DNA from: Luidia sarsii
Lineage: Eukaryota > Echinodermata > Asteroidea > Paxillosida > Luidiidae
Direction of reading: 5' to 3'
Assembly: GCA_949987565.1 (NCBI GenBank)
Contig: OX465102.1
Location: 25,171,691 to 25,235,690, forward strand
DNA: 64,000 bases
In this document: positions 23,005 through 35,312 of the stretch, one piece after another
Position numbering within the stretch: position 1 is the stretch's first letter
Layout: every line of letters starts with the position of its first letter
Translations under genes and position numbers: made by a program
The notes under the pieces: generated by a model
The model's input: the letters and a program-made list of their open reading frames with translations, nothing else
Told to the model about the DNA's origin: nothing
Database searches by the model: none

Positions 23005-25519
23005 CCATCCAACGCCGCCATCGGTTTGCCAGTCCGCAGGCACTTCAAGTAGGCTATACTGTCGGCGTAATTGCCCAGACTTGAACTGGGTCTTCTTCGG
23101 GTTTTTTTTTAATGCTCTCGCGAAACAAGAGTGCTAGTAGTACATCCTTGGTCCATGGTCCAACTATACATGTACATGGCTAAACTAGAATTATGCAGAC
23201 GGAGCAGGGAAGTGGGAAGGGCACTGTGGGTTGGATCAATGCTGCCTGGCGATCCCAGGTCGCCAGCGAGTGCTTGTCCGAAAACCAATACGAGGTGGTT
23301 TGCCCGCCGAGGATGCGTATTTGTATGGTTGCGAGCTATAGCTGGCGCCGTTAATTTGTGTGTGTGTTAATTTGGTCGTGGTGCGTGCCTGGTGATGATG
23401 TCTGATGTTATATCTGACTGTGTTGGGTTTTTTTTCTCTTTCTCTCTCCAGCTCACTTGAGGGTCACGTCGGAGAGCTGGGGCAAGATCAAGATCCGAGG
23501 GGTCCTGAGCGGCATGTACGTGTGCATGAACGGACACGGGCACCTCTATCCCTGGGTAAGTAGTGCTGTCCCCAGAGCTGAACGCACCGTACCGCCGCGG
23601 CATGCACTGTGCTCTGGCATTTTGGGGTTCTCGAGTCGGGGAGGGGGGAGGCGGGAAGGGGAGGAGGAGGGCGGGAGATCCTAGCATTCTTGGCGGTCGT
23701 CCTATTCTGTACACGCGATGCCGCAATCAGATGCCCTTGGCATTCAGGGTCGTGAACAGTCACTTCTAGTTGTCCCGTAAGAGAAAGGGAGAGGGACGAC
23801 AGGCCGAGAGAATTAGAGAGAGGGGGTAGAGAGGGAGAGAACGATGTAGAGGGAGAGAGAAAGGGGGAAGGAGACAGAGAGAGGAAGAGAGAGGGAGGGA
23901 GAGAGGGGGGGGGGAAGAGAGAGATAGAGACAGAGGTGTGAGGGCGAGGGAGAGAGAGAGACAGAGGGGAGAGAAGAGAGGCGGTAGAAAGATGGGTAGA
24001 GCCTTGGGAGAGGAAGAGATATATACATAGAGGAAGAGAGAGAGAGAGAGAGAGGCATGTATCTTGAATGTATCTCTTAATGCATCATCCAGTCAATCTC
24101 AAAAATCTCAAATAGAATAAAATGCACCGGCGAAATTGTAAATTTCACTAGCTCAGTACTTGGGTAAACAAACAAAAATCGCCTCATTTCGGACTAGGCA
24201 CAAAGAAACTTCAACGAGGAGGATATTCAGGAAAGGCCTAGGCCTATACATGTCAGTCGAGTACATGTGTATACATGTGTAGTCAGACCTATACGGTGCG
24301 GCTGTGAGCCCTTTAATTCGCAGACATTAATCGGCAATGTCTCTGCCCGTAGGCTGTATCTCTGATCGGAAGGTCCCCTCCTCTCTGATGTCGCTGTTTG
24401 AGAAATGACCCGTCGCACCCGATTGGACTGTCGGGGCCAGGGCGTTACAGAAGTTTAGTGAGATCTCGCGGATGAGTTCGGACGATTCGTGATAGTCGTT
24501 GTGTCACTTCACGTGATTATTTTGTTTTGGGTCATTCGTGAAAATGAGCAAAGAAACTGTCTATTTATATGACGGTCTTTGGGAGTTATTAGGGTAGCTT
24601 AATGTCTGGCTATGGGAGATGGATGACCTGTGAATTATGGACAGCCTATACCAGGACATATGGACAGCCTGCCAGGGCCCGGGCCCAAAAAGTCTGGGTC
24701 AACGGCACGCCTCAGTCTGTTGCTATTTTTTCTGGTATAGGGCTTAGTGATAGGGTTACCAACTCCATGACAACCAAATGAATCTTTTTATTTTTTGGCC
24801 CTTATTTTTGTTCCACTTTTTAATACCTATTATTGCAAATTGCATCAAGCACAATGCTTAGGGCCATATTTCATCTGAAGTGATGTATTCATCAGGTTCG
24901 TGAATCCAAATTTAAGGACCTGATGAAAACATCACAAAAGATGAAACTGCGCATTTTGCTTGAAGCGAGTTGCAATGAAAATAATTGAAATGTGGAGTAA
25001 AAGTAACGGCATACAACGAACATTGATTCATTCGGTGGCCATGGTATGTGTAACCTTATCACTGTGCTCTACCAGGAAAAAAAAACACCGAGTAGTGACT
25101 ATAGACGTGCCGTTCACCCGCACATTATGGGCCAGGGCCTCGCAGTAGGCCGTCAAATTTGCAGGTCCTAGCCAGGCATATTTTTTTTTATTCTAAGACT
25201 AAGAGAAGGTCATCAGAAATTAGATTTCATTTGCTTTCTTTGTCTGACATTTTTTTTCTTCTTTTTTTTTCTGTCGGGACAGCCCGAACCCAGGGAGGAA
25301 TGCAAATTCCAGGAGCGTCTCCAGTCGTCCTTCTACGCCGTCTTCCTCTCCACCGTCCACAAGACCCTGGTGCAGAGCTCGCGCGGCGGGATCAGGCGGA
25401 AACCCTGGTACATCGGCCTGAACACGAACGGCAAGCCACGTCTCGGCAGCAAGACGAAGCACAAGCAGATCATGGCGCAGTTCCTCCTCAAGTCCGTCAA
25501 CTGGGGCGACTCCAGATGA
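17087..25519 (+). CDS. Fibroblast growth factor, FGF9/16/20-like (three coding exons)
   Basis: Secreted ligand that would bind FGF receptor tyrosine kinases together with heparan sulfate. Coding exons 17087-17600, 23452-23555 and 25283-25519 join in consistent phases (1, then 0) to give 284 residues. Residues 1-38 look like a signal peptide with the core GVAVLLVCLTL. A 105-residue Ala/Gly/Ser-rich linker ends in RRRR at 126-129, a possible furin-type site. The FGF core begins QLYSRTG (144-150) and has NET and NGT glycosylation sites (158, 162), IRGVLSGMYVCMN (186-198), the FGF family signature G201-x-L-x-P-x(6)-E-C213-x-F-x-E217-x(6)-Y224, and the heparin-binding loop GKPRLGSKTKHKQ (256-268). 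The QLYxRTG, NGT and IRGVxSGxY pattern points to FGF9/16/20 (called FGFA in sea urchins), which acts in skeletal and epithelial-mesenchymal signalling there. FGF8/17/18 is the alternative. Introns are 5851 and 1727 bp. Confidence 0.93.
17601..23451 (+). other. FGF intron 1
   Basis: Phase-1 intron with donor GTAAGT and acceptor TCTCTCTCCAG after a long pyrimidine tract. It contains a (CT)n run at 19337-19376, a G run at 19421-19443, a G run near 20535-20549, a palindromic repeat at 22094-22236 and a CT run at 22972-23002. No other exon is visible. The GC-rich 5' kilobases could hold regulatory DNA. Confidence 0.8.
22094..22236. repeat. GACGTTTCG hairpin-family repeat in FGF intron 1
   Basis: Begins TGTTGCAAACTGCTTCAATACTGAC, continues through TGGGCCTGACGTTTCGATCC and ends with a partial inverted copy AGGTCCTGCTA. 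The copy at 63289-63390 is homologous over its whole length in reverse orientation. Confidence 0.75.
23452..23555 (+). CDS. FGF coding exon 2
   Basis: 104 bases, residues 172-206. It carries the mid-core segment IKIRGVLSGMYVCMN and ends at Trp206 with donor GTAAGT at 23556. Its size of about 104 bases and its place between the two halves of the beta-trefoil match the conserved middle exon of FGF genes. Confidence 0.93.
23790..24055. repeat. GA-rich tract in FGF intron 2
   Basis: Nearly pure purine stretch of GAGA, GGAGA and GATAGA runs on the plus strand, starting about 240 bases after the exon 2 donor. Leucine/serine/proline-rich open frames on the minus strand are repeat artefacts. Confidence 0.8.
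24663..25153. mobile_element. Palindromic MITE in FGF intron 2
   Basis: The left arm (from GACAGCCTGCCAGGGCCCGGG) and the right arm (ending GGGCCAGGGCCTCGCAGTAGG) are imperfect inverted copies about 240 bases long. A separate half copy lies at 49970-50172 in right-arm orientation, which shows the unit is dispersed. There is no open frame with a transposase motif. It ends about 130 bases before the exon 3 splice acceptor. Confidence 0.75.
25283..25519 (+). CDS. FGF coding exon 3 (terminal)
   Basis: Residues 207-284 then TGA at 25517-25519. The acceptor is ...GTCGGGACAG after a long T-rich tract. It carries the conserved Cys213 in ECKFQE, the aromatic Tyr224, WYIGLNTNGKPR (248-259) and the basic heparin-binding loop. 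The C-terminal tail after FLLKSVNW is only four residues, so the protein ends close to the edge of the trefoil core. Confidence 0.93.
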   Translation, partial: PEPREECKFQERLQSSFYAVFLSTVHKTLVQSSRGGIRRKPWYIGLNTNGKPRLGSKTKHKQIMAQFLLKSVNWGDSR

Positions 25520-25833
25520 TCGCCCGCGCGGAGGGGGGGAAGGAAGGAAAGAGAGAGAGTGTGTGTGTGGAGAGGAGAGAGAGAGAGACACACACACACA
25601 GACAGACAGACGCAGGCGGAGATGCACGGGCCACGTATGATCACAGAGAACGGAATCGGAGGCAGCATGCAACACTCAAGAAGACGAAGGAACGGGAAGG
25701 GACTCTCGGCAACCGAGGGACGGCTTCGACTCGAGACGAGACGCCGGCAGTTGGAGGAATCACCTCCAGGGATATGGATGCACGGACCAAGCACATTGCC
25801 CATGGATGGACTTCGACTACTCCTCTCTCTTTC

Positions 25834-25864
<31 letters not shown>

Positions 25865-26340
25865 CTCTCTCTCTTGTGGTTCTGGAACGCGAGGATTGAC
25901 ATCCTCTCAGTAACCTTGCCCCGCGCACTGTATACGGACGTAACGCGAAGAATTCGCCCGCCCTCACGAACGTTGATTGGAGGAGGGTGGGAAACAATGT
26001 TCTTATGGGGGGGGGGGGAATGACGGGAAACTTGTCCGTTCGATCGAAAGCTCGCTCCATCACCGAGAACACGACCCTCGCATTCCCCCTACTCCTCTCC
26101 GGGGATGTGGAGGGGAGTCGGCGGGGGAAGGCAGAGCGATTGACGGCACGCCGTCTGGCCCTCCCGTGGCGTGGACCAAAGAACTCTTCATCCCTGTGCC
26201 TATTATGATAACATCTCTCACGCATCGGAACCTCGTCTCCAACTAAAATAACTAAATATTAATAACGATGATAATAATAATATTAATAACGATATCTATA
26301 TATAAAGAGCGAGAAGTATTCCCCCATAGACGAGCAGTTT
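25520..26340 (+). other. Probable FGF 3' UTR, proximal part
   Basis: GT, CA and CT microsatellites (25558-25600, 25820-25876), then an abrupt change to AT-rich DNA with ATTAATAAC repeats from 26240. No classical AATAAA was found close by. AT-rich sequence with ATTTA pentamers continues near 28610-28700, where an ATTAAA at 28695-28700 is a possible polyadenylation signal. The true 3' end is uncertain. Confidence 0.4.
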
Positions 26341-29300
26341 CAAACAAAAAATACTGAATAGGCTACTGTCGGTTTTTTTTAAACGTAATCGAAAAAATAT
26401 AGTGTATCATATTCATAGTGAAATGAAAATATTTAAGATTTCTTCTGTGCAAATTGTGTTTAAGAATATTACGAGTTAACGTGTACACGTATAGACAATG
26501 ATGTTAATCTTCGGCATGGTATATTGAACCACGTTACGGTTGCAGATGACTTTTGGGAGGGACAAAACGTGGAACCCTTTGATACAGTGGGAGCCATCTT
26601 CTTCAACCGTACGATTTCTTATTATTCAGCTACCAATAAGTAAGTACTATAAATCAGTTAGTGTTGAAGTATACATGTACCTATACAAGGAGAAAGGACG
26701 CTGGGGGGGGGGGGGGGTCCTATCTGCCGTTTGCAAATCCCAGCCCCTACTCAGATGGCATTAAGGACCGGTAAAATCCTGTTACGGCTGTGCCGAAAGC
26801 TTGACTGACCACATGAAGTCAGTTTGTCCGTTTGGAAAATCAGGACCAAAAGGAGGGAAGGGAGGGGTGGGGGGTAGAGAGAGAGAGAGAAAAGAGCCCT
26901 TCCTTGTCAACTGATAAGGGGGCATTGTGTCGGCACAGGGCGGGATTTGTCCGGATATCCGAGGGATCCCAACCCCGGCGGACTTAGATCATCGCGTCCG
27001 GAGGGGGTAACGGCGGCTGTTCCGCCAGCTGGCGTCACGCCATACGGCGACAAAATGATCGCATCGACTTCGACAAACTGCTCCACTCCGGAGTTGTGAA
27101 GTGAGGTTGGGGGGGGGGGGGTTGAACTGGAACATCAGTAAACGTCGCATTAAACGGGGCCCTCCATGCCCCGGGCCAGAAATGTCGACCAACACCACTC
27201 CCTCCAACAAATCGCCGGTGAGACAGGGCTAGTGTAGTCTTGAGCCTCGTGCAACCACGGTCAAGAGAGACGATGAAACAGCCTACACAGTAAACAGTGT
27301 CTTCCTCACCGATGACGACCTGCGAACAATTGGGGTCAGAAAGCTATCTGGTTCTTTTGGATCGGACCAGGGCGGTCTACTTTTTGTTTTGTATCCGAGT
27401 GAAGGTTTCCGGGTTCTTTCTTTTTTTGGTGGTGGGGGGGGGGGGGGGGGTCGGCACGAGGTGCCCAATTTGTGGCTGGCGCTTGTCCTTCGGAGATCCC
27501 AACCGGGACCAAGAAGGGGCCCCCCTTGCTCGGACGCTTTCATGGGCACCCTGTCACTCACTCCTCGAAGGAGTTGTGTGTGGGGGGGGGGGGGACTGGG
27601 GGGGGGGCAGAGACAGTCAGGCAAGTTTACACACATCGCTCGCCTTTGCCGACACACCTGGTTTGACCTGAATGGGAGCAATCGGCCGTGAGCAAGAGGC
27701 TCAAACCGCGGCCATCGCCGTAAAGATTACCTAAGTGGGAGTTTGTTTAGTGCACACGGTCTGCCAGGCTTGACCACAGCTCTCTCTCTTCTCTCTCCCC
27801 CTCTTTCCCTCTCTCTATCTCTCCCTCCCTTCTCTCTATCTCCCTCTCTCCCTCTCACTCTCCCCCACACAACTTGGTTCATATCCCATCGCCCTTTCTT
27901 CTCCATCTTCTGGTAGAAAGCCTTGTGCATGCGTGGGTGTTCTCCTGTGCGATTGCAGCAGCCATCTCGGTGCGAGTCCCCGAGACAAAAAAAAAAGGCG
28001 CCACTATTTGCTTACACGCAGCAGTATAATGTTTGGTGACGCAGTCCTTTGTATGGACGGGAGTCAAGATGGCTGAATCCTGTACTGTAGGAATTTGGAT
28101 AGAAGGTAGTTCCGCTAAATCCCAACGCCCCCCCCCTCCCCCGGCCGTGAAGGGCCTCTTACCAATCGGAATCACGGTGAATCAAGCATTATGTGCGCTG
28201 ATTGGCTACTTCAAAAATAGGCCAACCTTTCCACGCTGAAAAACAAACTCTTAATGCGTGTCTTCGGTTGAATACCCCTTGCTGTATAGAGTATACAGCA
28301 TAATACCCACGTACCATCACAGTAAACTACCATGTAGTACTTTTTAAGAAAAGGAGCCAAGGCCTATCCAAGTGACTCCTTTTTTCCCGTTGTCCGAGTC
28401 TGAACCCACCTATTATTAGCGAACACAAAGATTTATGAGTTGTGTCGGTGAAGTTGTGACCAGAGAAACGGGATTGCGGTCCCGAATGTGTGGTTGTTTT
28501 TTTTAAAGGATTTCATAGATTATGGTACAACGAGAAATTGTCCACGGTAGCAGGTATGGTCAACTTGAGTTTCTTCGTACACAGTTCACCGAGTGCTGAC
28601 ACGTGCTTATCTAATATTTATGAGAAGACATCCGAGGATATATTTTTATGATAATATTTTTATACGTAAGTTATTTATACGGTGTATTTATTGAATTAAA
28701 CAAATACTTCGAAAGTGTGTGACGCCCTTCGCAGCAGTTCGCACACTGCAAGAAAAAAGTCGCTGTATAAAAAAGGTCGTTCTTGATGAAAAAAACGACG
28801 AAGAGAGAGAGGAAGTGGTTTTGAGTTCTACGATCTTACGGTAATTCCGAAAGCATACAGAAAAAATATCCTAGCACGTTATTACTTAAACTAGATGACA
28901 GACGATTCCGTATCGAATTGTACACACACCCATTGTTAATTTTCTGTCGTATCATACTGCTATTTCCTAAAGTGTCGGTTTTGAGTTTTCGCGCCATTAT
29001 TCTGTTTGTATTGGCGCGGGAGTTATGCTATCGTCTGCAACCATCATGTAAGTTACATTACGTGTATAAGTTAGTATGAAAATTACTCTTTATACTAAAC
29101 ATTTGTATAATGCAAGTGGCGCCCATTTACGCCACGTGCTGTGTAAATACTAAGATAAAATAACATGTCAGAATATTGATTTCTTATAAGAAAACCAATT
29201 AGTGAAACACAGATCGCAAGGAGGGCCTGACTGATAGTACCGAAGGAAAACGAAAGGTTATCGCATGTGAGCCAAGTGGTATCTTATACGAGGTATTCTC

Positions 29301-29800
29301 AAGTACTAAAAATACACCGGATTCCCGCTGATTGTATTGCAGTCAACTAGTACTGCTTCTGGGATCGACTCCGGCTATTATAATAGGCCTGCTCCCCGAA
29401 CACACACAAAATGGCGACTTTGGTTCACGCTGTCTGCACCCTTGCACTGTTGTGTACAAACTTGTTGTGGAGGGAGATGGGGGGGGGGCTTGTTTTAGAA
29501 CTAGAACGTGTTGTTTTTTTCTTCTTCAAACTCTTGTCCCCGCTGGATTCGTCTTGTTTATCTTAATTATTGTAACAGATTACCTCTTTGTGATTTGAAC
29601 ACAAACGACAAACAACTGATCCTTCAGGGAATGAAGTGGCTGCATTATTTGAGTCAGTCCCGGTGCTATATTAAAGATGTTTCCAAGTCCTGTACCTTGG
29701 GCAGCCTCTACCGTTATCACCATTTATCGACCTATTGTTCTTATAACTCCAAGTTAACGTTTTAATATGTGCGGGGGGGGGGGTTCGATTTCTATCGATT
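26341..29800. other. FGF 3' flank or distal UTR; no other gene seen
   Basis: Contains G runs (26703-26717, 27110-27120, 27434-27450, 27581-27592), a CT-rich tract (27778-27870) and an AT-rich, ATTTA-containing segment at 28500-29200. The open frames have no recognisable domains. Confidence 0.4.
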
Positions 29801-29807
29801 TTATTCA

Positions 29808-29973
29808 TCAAACAAACAAAGGCAAAACTGACTGGGAGCTTTTGAACAAAGTGAGCCATTATTAGCCAAGAAAACTTTGACTGGACCGGGACTTGAACCC
29901 GAGACCTCTGGATTAACGCACCGGTGCTCTTCCATCTGGGCTAGCCAGCCCTTAGAGTAGATGGTGGCCTCTT
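29808..29973 (-). mobile_element. tRNA-derived SINE
   Basis: Read on the minus strand it has GGATTC-type head DNA, an A-box-like AGCCCAGATGGAAGAGC, a perfect CCAGAGGTCTCGGGTTCAAG B-box region, then GTCCCGGTCCAGTCAAAGTT and the tail ending TTTGCCTTTGTTTGTTTGAT. Confidence 0.8.
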
Positions 29974-30960
29974 CCCTTGTTTGTTTGATTGTATTCATTG
30001 AGGAAAGTCCACACTTTCTACGAGGAACACCGATATACATTGACCCATAATGTATGGGATTGTATGCACGGTGTATAATAGTCAGGCCCCCATGCCATTG
30101 TGCGCGCTCTCAGATCGCGAGTGACGTTGGTGGAGTGAGTTATGACATTCTGAAACTACCGACCAGCGCGAGTGTCACCAACACCGCCTCGCTCTGTCTC
30201 CCCGGGATTGCCATTGTGCAACGCCAACCAAAACAGACAAAAAAGTAATGATAGCGGAACGTTGACTATTTCCTGTATGCATACGAGCTAATCTTCAGGC
30301 TGTCCTGTGCCCAAATTCTATATTTCCTTTCGTGATAGCGGATAATTGGATGAGTAATGAACTGTGTAACCGTTTGGCGCTCATTTAAATTGGTCAGACA
30401 ATGGCGATGGTTAGGAGTTGGTCGTTACGCGTATGAGGAATCGTGGCTGTGGGCGGGAACGAGAGAGAGAAAGAGGACAGAAGAAAAAAAAAACCAGAAA
30501 CAAAAACACCACGGCAAAGAGCCAGCCTTTGTTACGCCAATTATTAGAGACAGTGTGGGGGCGTGCTCAGATTACCCCGTGACGAATTTGTCTTCTGCAG
30601 CGCACTCCCGCGATGCGGAGTCCACGCAGCAGTGCCGCGTCCTTTGCGGACAGCCCAGCACGGGAGTAAACTGAGCACGCCTCCTGACAATTTATTCTTA
30701 AAACCAAACTCTGTTACAACATTTTAATTATGTGAGAAGGGAACACACAAAAAAGATGCATTGAAAAAAAAATTGTCAGTATTAAAACAAATCAGAAAAA
30801 AGTGTTATAAGAACGAACGAGTCGTGTGTGTACATGTTTGTGCAAGCCCGTCTGAACTGAAGTCGCAATCTGCAAGGCCTGTGCAATTGTTTTGCTGGCA
30901 CTTCACTCCGGATTTGAAGCTTTTTTTAACACCCCCCCCCCAAAAAAAATATATCCCGGC

Positions 30961-31090
30961 AAAGACTAGTTGAATATTTTTGGGAAGGCCGCCATCTACG
31001 GGCTGGATAGCTCAGATGGTATATAAGAGCGCTAATAATACGCAAACCCAGATGCCTCTGGTTCAAGTCTAGTCAAAGTTTGCAAGTCAT
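30961..31090 (+). mobile_element. tRNA-derived SINE (degenerate)
   Basis: Head end AAGGCCGCCATCTACGGGCT, then GGATAGCTCAGATGGTATAT and CCTCTGGTTCAAGTCTAGTC. The B box is slightly altered. The head preceding the tRNA-like part matches the copy at 46976-47235. Confidence 0.7.
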
Positions 31091-31166
31091 TTTTGTTTCT
31101 TTATTTGTTTAGTCTATAGGTGTTTTTTTTCAACAACTGTTTGTTGTAACTTGAATGCATCCGATG

Positions 31167-31350
31167 AAAATGGGACGTGATCCCTGAAGATATTTGGGCT
31201 GTCTGGCTTCTCCCATCCCTGCGGCAAAGATAATGGACTTTTTGAGAAGGCCCCCTTATATATGGCTCCACCTAAGGTCTGGATAGCTCAAGTGGTTGGA
31301 GCTCGTTTAATCAGAGGCCCTGGTTCACATCCCAGTACAGGCTATACTTT
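31167..31350 (+). mobile_element. tRNA-derived SINE (degenerate, with head)
   Basis: The head GGGACGTGATCCCTGAAGAT is shared with the copies at 46976 and 59838. The tRNA-like part begins GGATAGCTCAAGTGGTTGGA and ends CCTGGTTCACATCCCAGTAC. A few hundred bases on, a T run occupies about 31507-31529. Confidence 0.65.
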
Positions 31351-32709
31351 GAAAGTGTCATCAAAATAGAGGGTTTTTGGGCCTCTATTTTTAAACAGGG
31401 ATACGAACGGAGTATGGGGAGCTTGCAGCTTCTCCGAAAAACCACACAACTCCGTTTGTGGTGTGACAAGCGAGGATAGACTCAACGACAGCCTTCAGCC
31501 TACGGGTTTTTTTTTTTTTTTTTTTTTTGGAGTGTGGGGTAGGGAACTAGGAAGGAAGGAGGGAGGAGGGTGTTAGCGGCTCTATCAGAGAAGTCAAGAA
31601 TTGTTGGTGTGCTTTTTTATCCAGGCGACGTTTAACCGGAAGGGTTAATTACTCTCGTAATTTGATTAAGACTCTTCGTCACACGACCCAAACAGATGTC
31701 GCGTTGGAGAAAGGAGACAAGACACCCCCTCCCCCCCCAAAAAAAAAAAAAGTGGGGGAGCGAAGAACAAGCCTTCCCACGTACGGACAGCTGAAAACCC
31801 AGAAGCCGCCGACGATTGAAATTGCTCTGAAAAAAAATGAAAGAGAGGTGACTTTTGGAATTAGATGGTTTGTCGTTAAGGAGGAGAATGGACTGGATTT
31901 GGGAGGAGTACCGATGACTGAGCAGCCCGGTGGCCCCGCCCTTGCTGGAAATGAAAAGCCGCCGTCAATTGGTTTTTAAGTAAGCGGTCAACGGTGTGTT
32001 TTGTATGACACATTCCTGCAACAACTGCACGGGACATTCCGGGCTAATTAGACGTGGGGGGGCGGGTACTAGGGTGGGGTTGGAATGGTAGGCGTGGCGC
32101 CCTGCGTAATCAGAGGGAGGCGGTATATTATGGTCAGACACTGACAGGATGTTTACGAGGCCCCTTCGAAGGCGGGGAGAAATTCATAGGAATGATTATA
32201 AACGAACGACACGCCTGTCATGACCCAGTGCTAAGCACTCAATCCATCGGGCAGTCAGACTCACGAATACCCATTCATAAAATGTTATTAATAGGGCAAC
32301 ACATTTTTATATACCGAGTTATACCGTGTGCATATACATACGGCTGTTCCGCTAATCGGCTGTTCATAGTTTCCACCCTCAAAAGGGTTGGAAGAGGGGA
32401 TATTTAGCCTCAGCTGTCGACCGGAAGGAAGTCGACAATGCTGCCAGTATTTTTGGACGTCGAAGCGGGGAGGGAATGGGGGTGGGCGTCAGTGCGAGAA
32501 GAATGTTAGGCGGCATTATTCAAATCTGTCTCACCAACACCGATTTCGCGTTGTCACACCGCATTGGTCAAAAGTAACAAACGGACGCGAGAGGGCGCTG
32601 TGACAAGATTCGTACAGATCGAGACAGGCTCGTTGGTTCGTGAACACGCCAGGGGAAAAAAACACTAAAGAAATATTTATTATTAGAAAAAGAAGAAAAA
32701 TGGGAAAGA

Positions 32710-32788
32710 AAATTTGACTGGCCCAGGATTTAAACGCGAGACCTCTGGTTTTCCGTACCAGCGCTCTTACCATCTGAGGTGGCTCATC
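32710..32788 (-). mobile_element. SINE fragment
   Basis: The minus strand reads GCCACCTCAGATGGTAAGAG ... CCAGAGGTCTCGCGTTTAAA then TCCTGGGCCAGTCAAATTT. Only the tRNA-like part is present. A GACGTTTCG repeat starts 25 bases later. Confidence 0.65.
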
Positions 32789-32812
32789 TAAAAAATAATA
32801 ATAATAAATAGT

Positions 32813-32946
32813 AGAGGGCCTGACGTTTCGATCCTAGCAGACCCTTTCACAAAGGTCCTGCTAGGATCGAAACATCGGGCCCTCTAACTTTTGCGATTTA
32901 TGTATTGCAGGTCATTTTAGTCAGTGAGCAGTTTGCAACAGTTTTG
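32813..32946. repeat. GACGTTTCG hairpin-family repeat, inverted pair
   Basis: GAGGGCCTGACGTTTCGATCCTAGCAG is followed after a short loop by CTGCTAGGATCGAAACATCG, forming a clear hairpin. It continues into the family tail ...TCAGTGAGCAGTTTGCAACA. Confidence 0.8.
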
Positions 32947-33024
32947 TTTAATTCACTGCAAACAAAAATATTGTTTAAAAGTTTCCAGTCCATTTTTTCC
33001 TTAACATCATAATTATATGTCTCT

Positions 33025-33091
33025 AAATCTGGTCTGAATTTCACTTTCTGATCGACGTTCCAACGATGAGAGGGGAACGTGCAGCTTAATT
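33025..33091. repeat. Dispersed repeat shared with 42248-42314
   Basis: About 66 bases including GATGAGAGGGGAACGTGCAG are nearly identical to 42248-42314. Both copies lie close to a MITE-like element. The family is unknown. Confidence 0.6.
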
Positions 33092-33549
33092 GACCAAGGT
33101 CTAAGCGCTTGGTTGGAGTGAATCTCTCGCAAATGACTCTTCCGCAAAGTCAGCAGGTGGGGGATTTGGGCGGTGAACAGGTGAGGTGCTTCTGAGCCGC
33201 ACCTTGTAAGATGTTAAGGCTCTTCCTATGCCCTACCCCCCCCCGCCAGGATGAATCCCATCGGAAAGAGGTCCATATAAGGGCAGCACGTGACGTGTCT
33301 GCGCACGGACCACGGACTAAGCCGTGGAGGTTGCGTAAAATAATGAGCGCTTCCCAGAGATTCCGCGAGATGGACCTTTTTTACGGGGGGAATGTCTCTC
33401 TGGTCGTTTTACCATGGAGCTCCATGGTTTTACCTTCCACCACGATTTGACGAAAACAAAATAATGCAAATTGTTCACCGACCAGATTGATCCGAAGAAT
33501 GTGAGGCTTGCTAGAAAAAAAGAAATGGTCACTGGGCGGCTCCTGTATG

Positions 33550-33800
33550 AAGTGGAAGGCTCGAGGATTAAGGTTTTGCGGTGACACCACGTAATGCTTT
33601 CCATTCCAGAATGAGGCCGGCTTTGAAAGTTGCCGAGTTGCAGAGATACCGGCTCCTTTCAGCTCAGAGACTCGCTTCTTCTCGAATGAGAAGCGTTATA
33701 CACAGAGATACCGTCTCCTTTCAGCTCAGAGACTTGCTTCTTCTCGAATGAGAAGCGTTATACAGAAGCGTTATACACGGTGTCACCGCAAGCCTTCCAC
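33550..33800. mobile_element. TTTGCGGTGACACC MITE with internal duplication
   Basis: The left end GTGGAAGGCT...TGCGGTGACACC mirrors the right end GGTGTCACCGCAAGCCTTCCAC. Inside, a segment of about 68 bases (AGAGATACCG...GCGTTATACA) is present twice in tandem. Confidence 0.7.
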
Positions 33801-35111
33801 TCTCGCAGCTCTTGACAGAATGCCAAGTACAATGCATTGCAAGGGGAGAGGCGTGATACTAAAGACACTGGACGGACAACGGAGGAAGGTCCGCTGAGGG
33901 AGTGAGGGGGGTACGGGTCAGATCAAAGGGAGAGTCAAGCGGTGGGGGAAGGGATCAGAGACGTGCGGGTCAAAGGAGCACAAAGGTTTAATAATACCGA
34001 TGATATCTTTTCAGAAGCGCACAAACTAATTGGGAGATTATGGAGCCACCACGAGAGATTCCAGACACCACGGATAGCCCCAGACCTCATCAGATACATC
34101 ACAATGACGCTTACTTAGCACGTTGCTTTTGACTTCACCCCTTTGAAGTTTTCCCTTTGATCTTCCCTTCTCTGTGCATAGCTCAACATATCGTCTAAGA
34201 CAATCGGCCAAAATTCGTCTCTGAGACCTGAGTTGGTGACTGTGCAGATCATAATGGACAGACTCTCATCCAGCTGGCCCGTTCTGCATAGCTACATCAG
34301 CCCATCGAGGTCCCTCCCTCTACCTCCATAATCAGTCACGGACTATGAGAGTGAGCTCTGGTCTGAGTTTGTGGCTACGGCTGCAGCCGTTGCTAAGAGT
34401 GATTTCGCGAGCAGTCTATCTCCCACGAGTACGAGTAGGCGCAGCACGTGCAATGACAAAAGCCGTAGCCGTGGACATAGCCGTCAATTTGGATTGGATC
34501 CTCGACCAGTGGCTGCGAGTTTCCAGGAGGTGGTTTTCTGTTTCTGATGCCTTTGGCGGAACGGGCGAACCCAAATGAGGATATCCTTCACTTCAGCGGG
34601 GGCACGGGTAACCCCACGCCGGTGCTGGCCCGGGTAAACCGGATACCCACACGGCAACCCATTGGCCGAGGTATCGGCTTTCGAGAGACCCACAGATCTC
34701 TGTATTCCTTTCTTACGAAATGCGACTCGGAGGCAGTGGACGGGAGGAGGTGATCTCTGCAAGTTTCCAGATGGAGAGAGAGAGAGAGGGGGGGGGGGAG
34801 AAAGAGTGAGAGAGAAAGGAGGGAGGGAGAGGTGAGAGGGTGAGATAGGGGCTCAAGCCCAATCCCGCCTAATTAATCCATTTCCTGACTGTGAACCCCC
34901 CACGAGCGTACCTTGCCACGATTCAGCCTTCCCTCTCCTCTCACCTTGCCTCTCCCCCTTCCCCTACTACAACCATCAACCCTACCCCTGCCCCCATCCA
35001 CCCTGTGGGAAAGCTGCCAAAGGGAATGGCTCACCCTGTACCGATGTGCAACCACCACCCGAACCGACCCGTCCCATTTCAATATCATGATCATCCCGAG
35101 TAAGGAGTAAT

Positions 35112-35312
35112 AGGTTTGCGGTGACACCATGTACAATCGTAGCTCTATGGTTCAACTCTCTCTTTTGTGCAGCATGGTGTCATTGTGTGGTTCCGAAAAG
35201 AACCGGAGGAACTCGACGTTTCGGACAGTGTACTCTGTTCGTCTACCGGTTCTTTTCAGAACCACACATACTCACAAAAGAGAGAATTGTACATGGTGTC
35301 ACCGCAAACCTA
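35112..35312. mobile_element. TTTGCGGTGACACC MITE
   Basis: Terminal inverted repeats AGGTTTGCGGTGACACCATG and its reverse complement enclose about 200 bases that carry inverted GGTTCTGAAAAGAACC-type motifs and ACTCGACGTTTCG. TA is present on both flanks. Diverged pieces of the same family occur at about 35935-36020, 39935-40012 and 46630-46690. Confidence 0.8.
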
